Notes under the pieces: generated by a model
The model's database searches: none
What the model saw: only the letters and a program-made list of their open reading frames with translations
Told to the model about the DNA's origin: nothing
Assembly (NCBI RefSeq): GCF_000142805.1
Contig: NC_013084.1
Location: 868,001 to 932,000 of the forward strand
Direction of reading: 5' to 3'
Source: Lachancea thermotolerans CBS 6340
Taxonomy: Eukaryota; Ascomycota; Saccharomycetes; Saccharomycetales; Saccharomycetaceae
Length of the DNA: 64,000 nt
Made by a program: the position numbers and the translations under genes
In this document: positions 7,962-18,500 of the stretch, in pieces
How the letters are laid out: each line of letters starts with the position of its first letter
Position numbering within the stretch: position 1 is the first letter of the stretch

Positions 7962-10361
7962 TCAAGAAAAGCAAAGCTCACTGGGAACTTGCTTCCTGAT
8001 AAACTCCCACTCTCGATCTAGACAGTCCTTGCGGTATAACCGCCGTGTTGTTGGAACATTGTGCTTGTAACTAGTATCAAGCTCTTGATCGTACCACGAA
8101 TCAGTGCCTCCTATTTTTTCGCGCAAAAATTGTGTTTTCGTTAACCCTATGCCATTCCAATGTGCCTTATAAAAACCTTCATAGCCGCTCGTGACAATGC
8201 TGTTGCGAACAAACTCGCACAAGTCCGCGCTGTTAAGCAAATAAATGCTGGCTGCCACGCTATACTCTTCGATTATTGGCTCCATGGTGTAAGAGCTATT
8301 GAAAAGCACCGAATTGCTAGATAAAATCACCCGAAGTCCAATCTTTTGCATTTGTAGGAAAGGGTTTCCCGTGTAGAACCGAGTAGACTGCACTGTCACA
8401 TCTCTTATTCCGTCCGCGCGTGAAGTCTTTGGTTTCTCTTGGGCGATCGAGACTGACGAAAGCGGGGATACAATTACGGGGATCTGAAGGAGGTAATAAA
8501 GATAAAGAACAGCAGGCGATGCATCCCACAGCGGCTCAGCTTGAAGGAGCCCCGAGTGGCACAACAGAACGTTGCATATTAACGATTCGAGCTGCTCAGT
8601 TATACTAATTCCCGCCTTAAATTGAGAAACTCGGCTTCTTAACAATGGTGCATATAGGCGCAAGGTGACCGGGTTTTGTAAATTATTTCGTCGCATCAAG
8701 TTGAACTGCTTGACATATTCCATGAGGTAAAACATGTAGTATGCTATTGGCGGATTGTCTCTAGTAGCACTCCAGTCAATTGGAAGTGTAGACTGGGGAT
8801 CCATGAACTTTTTCCAAACGTAGTCGTCACCTTCAGTTGCGGATAGGTCAAGGCAACAAACCGTTGAAAGAAAATATTGCAATTTCATGTCGTTTTTCGC
8901 TTTGCTAGAGAAAAGTGGACGAAATATGTAGTCCAAATAGTCTTGGAAACTCTCAACAATCCCCGAAGCATGTAATTTGGTATAACTTCTCCCAAGCCGG
9001 ACGTTCCATCGAATGTTGTAGGAGACGAGTTTCCATTTAGTAATCCAGTCGCTGAATTTAAACCACCAGTCCTCACAAAACTGGAAATCTACCGACAGTT
9101 GTGCAAGCTGGTACTTACTTTTTTCGAAGGACTGTATGACATACCTGACAACTAACTCCGCAAAATACTCTCCATTCATGCAATTATCGAACTCGAGAAA
9201 AGTTTTCGCAATCATAAAGAAGGTGTGATCTTTACCAGGAGCCGGTGCACAGCGACCCATAAGGTGACTCCCAGGAAGATATACGGTTTGATACCATTCT
9301 AGAAACAAATCATCCACTGCTTTGAGGCCAATCGATGCGTCTTCATTAGACTTTGCATCAGCTCCGTTACAGAATATTTGACGAAGCTTGAATTCTTTCC
9401 CCTCGGAGTTCTTGTAGACAATCCTTTCGGGTTCGAGATTTAGTTTTTCCCATATGAACTCATTCAATTGACGCTGTGACACGCAGCCGCTCAGGAGAAA
9501 ATTCTGATCAACTTTTCTGACGTTGTAAAAGTCGCGATGAGGGACTAGTCTGTTTTCGCGAATTTCAGTACGACCCTCCAGCTGCTGGAAGAGGTCAAAT
9601 CTATTGAGTAAGTACTCAATCCGTTTTGTTGCTAAAGAATTCAATTCCTCAGAGACGAGATAGCTCAAAACCCATTGGAAATCTTTACTGAATTCCTCAA
9701 TTGGCGAGATTTTTGCTACGACCTCTTTGTAAGATAAAGTAGTAGTATTTCGAGGGCCCACAACATTCCGGAACTCTTCCGCATAATTTTCGAGCTCAAA
9801 GAATTTTCCAGTATAGTTTAGATTGATTTTGTCAGTTGGGCTTGATTGATTATAGGCGTCTGCGTGCGAGGCACGAGTGGTGAAGTAACCTTTATGATCA
9901 GGCCTTCCGTTGTTTTCAATCGCTCGATCTTGAGTATCTTGTAATCTCCTGTCCTTATCAAACTTCCAAAACTTAGGTAGTGGACGAGGATAAAGAAACC
10001 AGGATTTAGTATCGTTCTTTGGACTCGACAGTGCATCTTGAGCAGAACTCTTCAGATAATGCGCCCTCTTTTTCCCTATGATATCAAAAACCGTGAGGCA
10101 CCCTTTTTCATCCAAATGGCGGTGATTTTTGAGCTGTGATGCACTGACTTCTTGATGGATAGGATTCGTGTGCCCATTAAACTCTAGATGCATGGGCTGC
10201 CCTTGAATAATCTGCTTGTCATAAGTAGTATTCAGAGCTATCATATCGGTATCGTCCAGGGGCGCATCAGTAACCTGTGATGGGAGCCTTGACCTCCTCT
10301 CATGACTGAGGTCCTCCTCGTCATCAAGCATAAGTGATGGCCGCCTCTGAATTTCTGCCAT
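7962..10361 (-). CDS. AMP deaminase-like pseudoenzyme (YBR284W/YJL070C family)
   Basis: A 799-residue protein clearly descended from AMP deaminase: blocks such as VESFQDYLDYIFRPLF, NPPIAYYMFYLMEYV and EPIIEEYSVAASIYLLNSADLCE align with yeast Amd1. The metal and catalytic motifs are gone. The HVHH motif is NFLL (about residues 287-290), the HCGEAGD segment is not preserved, and the STDDP loop reads SSNSV (about 680-685). It should not deaminate AMP. S. cerevisiae keeps two such genes, YBR284W (beside APE3) and YJL070C (beside ARG2). Here one gene sits between both sets of neighbours, as expected of the single pre-duplication ancestor. Its role is unknown. The intact 2.4-kb frame argues that it is maintained rather than decaying. 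Confidence 0.93.
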   Translation of the reverse strand: MAEIQRRPSLMLDDEEDLSHERRSRLPSQVTDAPLDDTDMIALNTTYDKQIIQGQPMHLEFNGHTNPIHQEVSASQLKNHRHLDEKGCLTVFDIIGKKRAHYLKSSAQDALSSPKNDTKSWFLYPRPLPKFWKFDKDRRLQDTQDRAIENNGRPDHKGYFTTRASHADAYNQSSPTDKINLNYTGKFFELENYAEEFRNVVGPRNTTTLSYKEVVAKISPIEEFSKDFQWVLSYLVSEELNSLATKRIEYLLNRFDLFQQLEGRTEIRENRLVPHRDFYNVRKVDQNFLLSGCVSQRQLNEFIWEKLNLEPERIVYKNSEGKEFKLRQIFCNGADAKSNEDASIGLKAVDDLFLEWYQTVYLPGSHLMGRCAPAPGKDHTFFMIAKTFLEFDNCMNGEYFAELVVRYVIQSFEKSKYQLAQLSVDFQFCEDWWFKFSDWITKWKLVSYNIRWNVRLGRSYTKLHASGIVESFQDYLDYIFRPLFSSKAKNDMKLQYFLSTVCCLDLSATEGDDYVWKKFMDPQSTLPIDWSATRDNPPIAYYMFYLMEYVKQFNLMRRNNLQNPVTLRLYAPLLRSRVSQFKAGISITEQLESLICNVLLCHSGLLQAEPLWDASPAVLYLYYLLQIPVIVSPLSSVSIAQEKPKTSRADGIRDVTVQSTRFYTGNPFLQMQKIGLRVILSSNSVLFNSSYTMEPIIEEYSVAASIYLLNSADLCEFVRNSIVTSGYEGFYKAHWNGIGLTKTQFLREKIGGTDSWYDQELDTSYKHNVPTTRRLYRKDCLDREWEFIRKQVPSELCFS

Positions 10362-11441
10362 TGACGGCAGTGGGACTTTAAATGAAACTGATAAGTATTA
10401 CCCAGAAATTAGGGGCCGGGGAAGTAAGTCTACACTCGGAGGCTCTTTCTTCGAGGGACCAACTCCTTTTGAGAGTGAACCGATCGCTGAACAACTGCTT
10501 GCTTTGCTTTCTTGCGACAAGTTTATATTAAGATTGCAGTTTACATAACAAAAGCCGAGTTTATGACCGCGGGCAAAAATAAGAAGAACACCTAAAATCC
10601 TGCAAAACAAGATGAAGTCAAGATTTATGCCACATCCGATTTTCGTCAGAAGTTGATCTAAAAGTTGGGGACTTTGGCTGATTTCGCTTTTAATGTTAAT
10701 TTCACAACATGTTAATTTTGGGGTCCAGCTCCGAGAGGCTTATGCTCGACAGTTGATCCTTTAATATGGGACCATGTACCGCTCATCTACAGAGTCCCGA
10801 ACCGGACCAATCCTTTTCCGTTTTGGTTCAATAGGCGGTGTTTCTCTCTGTCACTTCGGTATTTAGCGTGTCCCCTATTCGCTTCCACAACACAAGCCGT
10901 TCTCATTTCTAAGTGACTAAGACAAAACTAATACCCTCACAGAAACGCTTTCGACCTACAAGGCAAATGCTGTCACCAAGACGTTATCTTGGGACAAATA
11001 ACGCGCAGCTAGAAGAAACTATTCTACATATCAAGTTTGTGTTGTCGAACAAACCGTACAAACCTTGGCATTAACAGCCCATGGAAAGTATATAACTATG
11101 AAACAAGCATATCGTTGTTCGAGAGACGTTCGCTCAGCCGCCTGTTAGAATTATTCAGCTGCGCAGTCTTCCCGTCCTCCTATTTATTGCTACGTCTAGC
11201 CTGAGGCTCAGTTATACCACTCTTACAGTCCATCAAGGCTGAACTGGTCAATCAGCTATCAAAAGGCAGTCTAGCTACCTTCCAAAGACTCCCAAAAGCT
11301 CTGCCCATTCTCTTTGTGTCCTTCGGTCTTTCCCTGGTGGTATTTTATATTTCGTTCCTGAGATTACTTCATTCGAACAACTTGAAATGTCCATCCTGCA
11401 GGTACCATAAGATCTTCAGCGCATAAAGAAGCGTACCGATA
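10362..11441. other. Gene-poor stretch upstream of the AMP-deaminase-like gene
   Basis: About 1.1 kb with no frame I would call a gene. It contains the promoter of the deaminase-like gene and the 5' flank of tRNA-Cys. No LTR or other mobile-element signature seen. Confidence 0.5.
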
Positions 11442-11513
11442 GCTCGTATGGCGCAGTGGTAGCGCAGCAGATTGCAAATCTGTTGGTCCTTAGTTCGAAC
11501 CTGAGTGCGAGCT
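11442..11513 (+). tRNA. tRNA-Cys (anticodon GCA)
   Basis: 72-nt tRNA for UGC/UGU codons. It begins GCTCGTATGGCGCAGTGG, has the anticodon loop TTGCAAA (anticodon GCA), T-arm GGTCCTTAGTTCGAACCTGAG, closes the acceptor stem with TGCGAGC and ends with discriminator T. It is almost the same as the S. cerevisiae tRNA-Cys. It stands alone in a 2.5-kb gap which coincides with a break in YBR-series gene order (YBR284W counterpart on the left, YBR263W counterpart on the right). Confidence 0.97.
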
Positions 11514-12851
11514 TTCGTTTTTAACAGGAAGAGGTAACCATTCATTCTGAGATCTTTTTTTTGGAGGTCTTTTGAAAAATCAGGCTCAGCAAGCTTATTT
11601 CACCTGCATCTCTTTCATAGAAAGCACTGCCAACTGTTTAAGACCTAATTGCTCAGCTAAGTTAGTAACTATCGGGGTAGGCTTGATCGCAGCAATTTCA
11701 CAAGGTCACTCTCCATGTTTCACATTCGTAATGTATGATCATCACTATTCGGCGGCTATTATTTGAAAAATATATTAAACAAGCCTTGCAATCAGCGGGT
11801 TTTGCCACCCTTAAAGTGAGTTGAAAATAATGCTGTGACTTGCAGCCGATTTTCTTACCATACCTCGATGATGTTATCGCAACTCGCTGTGTCAAGTGAA
11901 CAAAACTTAACCCGAGTCTAAGAGTTCAGGAAGCTATCCTGTTGGATACGAAAGGTAACAAAAACAATGCAATACTCGTATATGAGTCTGAGAAAAGCAG
12001 ATACGTGCCGCGCTGTATAGGTTCAAACTATCAAGTTGTCGCGTGAGATACAACTACTCCGCACCCCGGGAGAGCTGATTGCAGGAGTACAGGCGGGTGT
12101 CGACACACCTCGCATTTTGTTCGGTTTTATTGATGAAACCCAGACAGTAACATGAGCTTTTTAAAAAAAACTCATGCTTTCCCGCTTGAAGCTTCAGGGG
12201 CTGAAAAAGGCATCTTCGGGAGGGATACACTTGCAGACATTGTCACTTAGAGCAACAAAGATGCAATCATCCAACGGCTAAACCTCAATTAAATCTCGTA
12301 TACATTGGACTCAAAACCCATTGTGCTCAAAGCACTCAAAACAAGAGCTATTTACTCTAGCGGAATTCACCATTATATTCACAGCTGGCCATGGCTGCTG
12401 CAACTGGCCGAAATAGCTGAACAAAATAACAAAAATGACCATTCTCACCCAGCTGCGGATGACTGCTTAGTCTGATTTATCGCGCGGACGCTTGAAAGGC
12501 TCAATATCTGGTGAGATAAAGCCATCAAGCCTGCAAACTACGACCTCACCTAAGTACAAGTTCCAGAATTTGCGAACGAGGAGATTCAGAAAGGTGTGGG
12601 CGCATAAGCCATGAAACGATTCATGGCGTACCCGAACGGACGAAGGATTTTCACGAGTCTATGTTGGAGCCCCGGGGCCGCTGTGCCGGGTCGGAATTCT
12701 TTACATGACTCTGTTCTCTTCAGGGACCTTATCATAACATCCCCCTGGACGAAAAAACGCAGGTTGTACATGAAAAAGATATATCTTGCAATTAGTATTG
12801 TCGAAAACCTAATAAGAATTACTGACGAAACCCGAGAAACTGAGCCAGACC
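11514..12851. other. Gene-poor stretch upstream of SHM1
   Basis: About 1.3 kb between tRNA-Cys and SHM1. The pol III terminator (T5, 11518-11522) lies at its left end. A perfect 8-bp hairpin sits at 12608-12627, and a TGACTC (Bas1/Gcn4 half-site type) at 12706-12711, 141 bases before the SHM1 ATG. An 83-codon frame at 12611-12862 overlaps the SHM1 start in another frame and looks spurious. Confidence 0.5.
11518..11522 (+). terminator. Pol III terminator of tRNA-Cys
   Basis: A T5 run 5 bases beyond the tRNA 3' end. Confidence 0.75.
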
Positions 12852-14333
12852 ATGATCTCTAGAATTGCATCGCGCCAACTAAAGCCAGTTTTGGTCTACC
12901 GCAGGCTATATGCTACTGCAAAGAGCACCGCCAACCAGGTCATGGTGTCCAAGCATGTGCAGGAGATAGACCCAGAGATGCACGAAATTCTCACCAATGA
13001 GCGTCATAGACAAAAGCACTCTGTCACGTTGATTCCTAGTGAGAATTTCACATCTAAATCTGTGATGGATCTTTTGGGCTCAGAAATGCAAAACAAGTAC
13101 TCAGAAGGCTACCCAGGAGAGCGTTACTACGGTGGTAACCAATTTATTGACCAGGCCGAATCCTTGTGCCAAAAGCGTGCTCTCGATCTGTATGGCTTGG
13201 ACCCAGAAAAGTGGGGCGTTAACGTGCAGCCTCTGAGCGGTGCTCCCGCCAACTTGTATGCCTACTCCGCGATTTTGGATGTCAACGAGCGTTTGATGGG
13301 CCTTGACCTCCCCCACGGAGGGCATTTGTCACACGGATACCAGCTTCCTAGTGGAACTAAGATTTCCTACATCTCCAAGTACTTTCAGACGATGCCTTAC
13401 CATGTCAACATTCAAACTGGCTTGATTGATTATGAAATGCTTGCCCAAACTTCAAAACTTTTCAGACCCAAAGTCATCGTTGCGGGCACTTCCGCGTACT
13501 CTAGAACCTTGGACTACAAGCGTTTCAAGGAAATTACAGATGCCTGCGGAGCTTACTTGATGAGCGACATGGCTCACATCTCAGGTTTGGTTGCTGCTGG
13601 CGTCTTACCTTCACCTTTTGAATACTCCGACATTGTCACCACTACAACTCACAAATCGCTAAGAGGACCACGCGGTGCGATGATTTTCTACAGAAAGGGA
13701 GTTAGAAAAGTCACCAAGAAGGGCAAGGAGATCATGTATGACCTGGACAAAAGAATCAACTTTTCTGTCTTTCCTGGTCACCAAGGTGGTCCCCACAATC
13801 ACACGATCTCGGCTCTAGCTGTTGCCTTGAAACAAGCTGCCACTCCAGAATTTAAGGAGTACCAAACTGCTGTTGTTGCCAACGCTAGTGTATTTGGCGA
13901 GGAGTTGGTTAAGCGCGGCTTTCAGCTAGTTTCCGGCGGTACCGACACTCATTTGGTTTTGATTGATTTATCCAACATTGGAATAGATGGTGCTCGTCTG
14001 GAAACAATTTTGGAAAAAATCAACATTGCCGCTAACAAGAACACTATTCCTGGCGACAAGTCGGCTTTGTTCCCATCAGGACTGAGAGTTGGTACTCCAG
14101 CTATGACGACCCGTGGTTTTGGCCCAGAGGATTTTGCCAAGGTTGCCGAATACATTGACAAAGCTGCTAAGCTGGCCATTGGACTCAAATCCCAAGAGTC
14201 TTCTGAGGCTAAAGACGCCAGATCTAAGCTCGCTAACTTCAAACAACTCTGCGCGGAGAGTGACGAGGTTGCTGCTTTGGCCAACAAAGTCTCCGAATGG
14301 GTCGGCGAGTTTCCTGTTCCAGGTGAACTCTGA
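12852..14333 (+). CDS. SHM1: Mitochondrial serine hydroxymethyltransferase
   Basis: PLP enzyme that interconverts serine and glycine while loading one-carbon units on tetrahydrofolate in the mitochondrial matrix. 493 residues (yeast Shm1 490). The first 30 residues ([24 protein letters not shown]) are a typical mitochondrial presequence, which separates it from cytosolic Shm2. The PLP lysine is K268 in [14 protein letters not shown]. Other signatures present are [25 protein letters not shown] and [11 protein letters not shown]. Its 3' flank has CCTGTAAATT (14348-14357), one base short of a Puf3 element. SHM1 and YPT10 are neighbours in S. cerevisiae as well (YBR263W-YBR264C), with the same convergent arrangement. 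Confidence 0.97.
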   Translation: MISRIASRQLKPVLVYRRLYATAKSTANQVMVSKHVQEIDPEMHEILTNERHRQKHSVTLIPSENFTSKSVMDLLGSEMQNKYSEGYPGERYYGGNQFIDQAESLCQKRALDLYGLDPEKWGVNVQPLSGAPANLYAYSAILDVNERLMGLDLPHGGHLSHGYQLPSGTKISYISKYFQTMPYHVNIQTGLIDYEMLAQTSKLFRPKVIVAGTSAYSRTLDYKRFKEITDACGAYLMSDMAHISGLVAAGVLPSPFEYSDIVTTTTHKSLRGPRGAMIFYRKGVRKVTKKGKEIMYDLDKRINFSVFPGHQGGPHNHTISALAVALKQAATPEFKEYQTAVVANASVFGEELVKRGFQLVSGGTDTHLVLIDLSNIGIDGARLETILEKINIAANKNTIPGDKSALFPSGLRVGTPAMTTRGFGPEDFAKVAEYIDKAAKLAIGLKSQESSEAKDARSKLANFKQLCAESDEVAALANKVSEWVGEFPVPGEL

Positions 14334-14442
14334 TTCCTGTTCTGTTGCCTGTAAATTCGAATTCTTACATTTTAACCTTGTAACTATCTAGAGATAGCCT
14401 TTCTTAAATATAAGCATATTTAATGAAGCTAGAGGGCTACCG

Positions 14443-15048
14443 TCAACAGTTGCATGCTTTCGCGCCTTTCGGGGACTCACTGCTAGGTGCCACATTTATA
14501 ACATTGCTTTGCCGGGGTTCTTCGTTTGGGATAGTAAATTTCGAAGACGGTACTTCTCGAGCCACGGACTCGAAGAGGTTTGCGACGCCTTCGCCTGTTT
14601 TGGCGCTTACGGGTGTCCATTCTAATGTTGTATCGGGTACGTGGTCTAGCAAGTCAGTTTTATTTCCAACTAGCTTGATTATTATATCATGGGCGTCTTC
14701 ACTTTGCATGTAGCCTTTGAGCTCATCTATCCAAGAACCGGCCTTGGAAAATGTTGCGTCGTCCGTAACATCAAACACAACAAAAGCCACGTCCGTTTTC
14801 CGATAGTACATAGGTGTTAATGACCTATAGCGCTCCTGGCCTGCTGTATCCCAAATTTCGAACTTCACTTGCTTGATAGCCTCGTTAGTCTCCCAGGAAA
14901 CGACCTTGGTAGTGAACGCGGCTCCAATTGTAGCATTGTTTTTGTGAAACGCTCCGGTTGTGAAACGTGTAACCAACGCCGACTTACCAACAGATGATTC
15001 TCCTAAGAGAACAAGTTTCAATTCTGCGCTATGAATTGGTTTATCCAT
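14443..15048 (-). CDS. YPT10: Rab-family GTPase Ypt10
   Basis: Small GTPase of the Ypt/Rab family implicated in endosome-to-Golgi and vacuolar traffic. 201 residues counted from the ATG at 15048 (MDKPIHSAELKLVLLG), close to yeast Ypt10 (199). The frame extends 8 codons further upstream to a TTG, which is not used here. The G motifs are complete: P-loop GESSVGKS (16-23), WDTAGQE, NKTDLL and SAKTG. The C-terminus ends CNC, a CxC-type double geranylgeranylation signal for membrane attachment. Convergent with SHM1, with 109 bases between the stops. Confidence 0.95.
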   Translation of the reverse strand: MDKPIHSAELKLVLLGESSVGKSALVTRFTTGAFHKNNATIGAAFTTKVVSWETNEAIKQVKFEIWDTAGQERYRSLTPMYYRKTDVAFVVFDVTDDATFSKAGSWIDELKGYMQSEDAHDIIIKLVGNKTDLLDHVPDTTLEWTPVSAKTGEGVANLFESVAREVPSSKFTIPNEEPRQSNVINVAPSSESPKGAKACNC

Positions 15049-15533
15049 CACCGAAGATTTGAAAACTGTCAAACACTTAAGCGCTAAGCGTGAGCTGATA
15101 CCTGAAACGAGTTATTGCTATTTAACAATGGTGTGTCTTCAAATCCATCAGATGTACCGAGAGCTGAATGTACTCTTGCAAGTTTTCGTAATCGCGAATT
15201 AAGAGCTCATCGGTCAGTCAATATATTAATTCGTAACTTTTTCGACACTAATTAAGCAAGCAGATACCCTACAAAATAATTGCACGTTAGAAAAGCTATA
15301 AACAGTATTTGCGCATTCCTGAACTCGATTACCTGACCTAACAATACCTCATACGTACAGGTCTAAGACTCTTAAGCGCTTCTTTTACAGGGTAAACAAC
15401 CAGGGGCGAACGTTAATGCTATCATCACTTATGACGTGCTCATCGGGGCTGCGGTAGTGAACTCATTTTGTATCGACGCGTAAGCAGAAGCTTGGAACAG
15501 TATACAAACAACCCATGAAATGTATCATCGAAG
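15049..15533. other. Divergent YPT10-RIF1 intergenic region
   Basis: 485 bases between two start codons. It holds an MCB box at 15476-15481 and two tiny upstream frames just before the RIF1 ATG: one of 9 codons from 15515 that overlaps the RIF1 start, and one of 5 codons from 15520. In S. cerevisiae the two genes are not neighbours, so this interval also contains one end of a rearrangement. Confidence 0.6.
15476..15481 (+). promoter_or_regulatory. MCB box upstream of RIF1
   Basis: ACGCGT, the core MluI cell-cycle box bound by MBF for G1/S expression, 53 bases before the RIF1 ATG. A six-base match is weak by itself; function is inferred from its position. Confidence 0.35.
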
Positions 15534-18500
15534 ATGACAGCTAATTCTTCACCAACCAAGAAACGTGGCAAAGCCCTTGATGTCTTGGAAAAGCATATCT
15601 CGCAACAAAACAAAAAACCCAAGAACAATCAATACGGTGCATTATTATCGATGTTTCAGACCATTACAGATTCCATTAAATTGCCTGCACCTGTTTCACA
15701 GCCTAGGCCACGCATGATATCGTCCTCACCACCAAGAAGAGTCGAACAGCCCTTCGGAAGCCGACAACATCCCACCTCTAAATCCCCCGAGCCCCCATCA
15801 CAGCGTTCGTCGCCAAAAAAAAGCGTCGCGTTTTCTGACCAAATCGACTCTTCTCCGCCACCTGCATCATTGCATTCAAGCCCACACCGCTCGTCTCAAG
15901 CTGTGCCCAGCAAGCCGATTTTGAAGTTTACTCTGCCTCTTGCAAGAACGCCAAGTCCTAGGAGAAAGAATAACCAACCGGGTTTTAACGACAAACTAAC
16001 AATTGATCAGCGAGAAAACGACAGCAGTGAAGATCCAATGTCACTTAGCTACTGGGTGAGCGGCGAGGTTCATGGCCTGGGAGACATAAAAAGTATATCA
16101 GAGTTCAAAGATGTCTTAACAGGCGGACTCTATTTCCTATCTTCAGATATACCAGAAGCAAAAAAGCGATACTTCGAAATCTATGCGACTTTTAATAACA
16201 TTATGCCCATCTTTACATCTCCCAACTACTCAGAAGTTAAGGATAAAAAAGTCCAGATCCTTGCGCAAAATATGAACGTAATTCTGGCCACATGCATACC
16301 GCACCTAATAAGTATCCAAGCAGAGCTATTGAGCTCGCTTAAAAAAGACCCCTTTACCTCCCGAATATATGTACAGATTGTCAGATTTTTCAACGCGCTA
16401 TTTTCAAACTTCAAACTCGTTAAAATCTGCGAAAACAACCAAAGTTTCCAGACTGCCCTCCACAAAGTTGTTGAAAGCTTTACTGAAGCTATTCAACACC
16501 CAAATTCCAATAAAGTTATGGTGACAGCTCAACTAGCGCTTTTGAGGGACGAACAATGTGGGATCAAACGGCTTACACCACTTAAGGTCCAAAGTTTCGT
16601 GAAATCCTTGGCTAACATGAAAAAGATTAGCAGTTCAAATCTAACCTGTGAGAAGCTTCTTTTACTGAAGATATTTCTGGCAAAATACCCTGAAGTCATG
16701 TTCGAAACTATTGACATTTGGCTACAAGCAGAAGTGTTATCGAGACTGTTAATCGAGGAGGAGTTTTATTCTCTGAAAATTGCAAATAATTGCGTTAGCA
16801 TTTTACTTGACCTTCTCAAAAGATGTTTAACGGATCGTGACAATCATCAAGTACTTGAAGTGCTCAAACAAACAACTACAAAAGAATTATTCTCTGTCAA
16901 TTGCGAAGGAAATAAAACCCTCGCACACTTACAAACAAAGGAAGATAATTTAGAAACGCTTTTGAGAAAGCGTGTCATATATCTGATCGAGGAAAAAGAT
17001 GAACCAAAGCTTGCAATGGATTTGTGGCTAGCGATGGTGGGACTGCTTTTCAATTCAGCAGGCGAAGTAAGTTCTCTTTGTTCAGATAGAGGCAAATTAT
17101 GGTTAGATTTGAACCTTCGATACCAGAATAATAGCAACCCAAAAGCCAAAAAACTAGCCTTGAGATCATGGAGGATAGTGACATATATGATATGTTCTAA
17201 AAGATTGGCAGACATAGGCGAAAGCCAGAAGTTGGTTGCGGTTCTTCTGGACCCGTTTTCTTATTTGAGCAAAGACTATTATAAAGATCCGGACTACGAG
17301 AGCTTGATTTACGTCTTAAACGGGCTTCTTTACTCAACTCTTTGTAACCATCACAAAGATCAGTTCACTTACAACCTGGAGTTTATTTTAAGCCCCTTCA
17401 TAAACGAGATATTGATGGGTCAAAAATCTTTAAAAATTCGCAAAGTTGCGTTAGAGGTTCTGTTGAGAGTGGTGAACCAGTCGCCCGGAGGTCCAACTCC
17501 AAAAAAAGAGTTCAATGCATTAAAAGTTGTCACGTCCTCAGGCGTCGAAGCGGCTGACTTCATCCCCTTCTCCTCACCGCTTCTCAGTAGGAACTGGCAC
17601 GCCCTCATGTCTATAGTCCAAAAATGCAAACAGACCTCCCCTCCAGAGACCTATGATCTGTCATTTACACTACTCTTAGCTGTAATCGAAAGGATTCCTC
17701 AAAGGGCCATTGATGGCACAACGAGAGACAACTGCTCCGCAACCCTCCTACCTGGGACAGAAGACTCGGAACAAAAGCCACGGTCGAGGATGACGGACGC
17801 TCTCGCTTCATTGATGCGAACGTTTAAGGACCTGATGTGCGAACCGAGCCCCATCATCAATAAGCTTTGCATGGAAATTGCTACTGCAATTAAAAACGGC
17901 GAAATAGATTGCACCGATATGTTAAAAACCGTATTGAAAGAAACAAGCAATAGCATTTCTTACCTCGAAGTTTACAGTTTCTTCCTTCGCTTAAAAGACA
18001 CTCGCATTGATGATTTCATTTACAATTCTATCAGCTCCAAGATACTCTCTCCTAAGATATCCGCGCATGCCTTCGAAGCTTTTATTGATATTGTCAATTC
18101 TTATTCATCAACAGAAATCATACAAGCATTTTTGGATACTTCAGAAAAAGGAAGTTTTGACCTGTGGAAAGCCTCTAAACTGGATACATCCCGTTGGGAC
18201 TTTGGTTGTACAGTCCGATACTTTACAATGCGCTTTCAGCGCGAGGACCTCAAGGTGGATGATGAGTTTGTTTCCCAATTCTCTAGTGCTCTCACCCAGC
18301 ATAGTCGTTTAGCCGAAGAACTTCGCAAAAGCTTAGGTGTGGACCGTTATGCCAAATCTGTTGTTAAATTTTTAAAACAAGAAAAGCGCACTGACTCTTA
18401 CGGTCTCGATAGTCAGTGGAAACTCTCTATGATATCATGTTTTTCCATGGACGACTACCTCGAAATGCTCAAATTCGCCGCAGACTTGAGAGAAGACGTA

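Noticed and set aside
12155-12184. Inverted repeat CATGAG...CTCATG around a T/A run
   Set aside because: Only 6-bp arms with a long loop; easily random.
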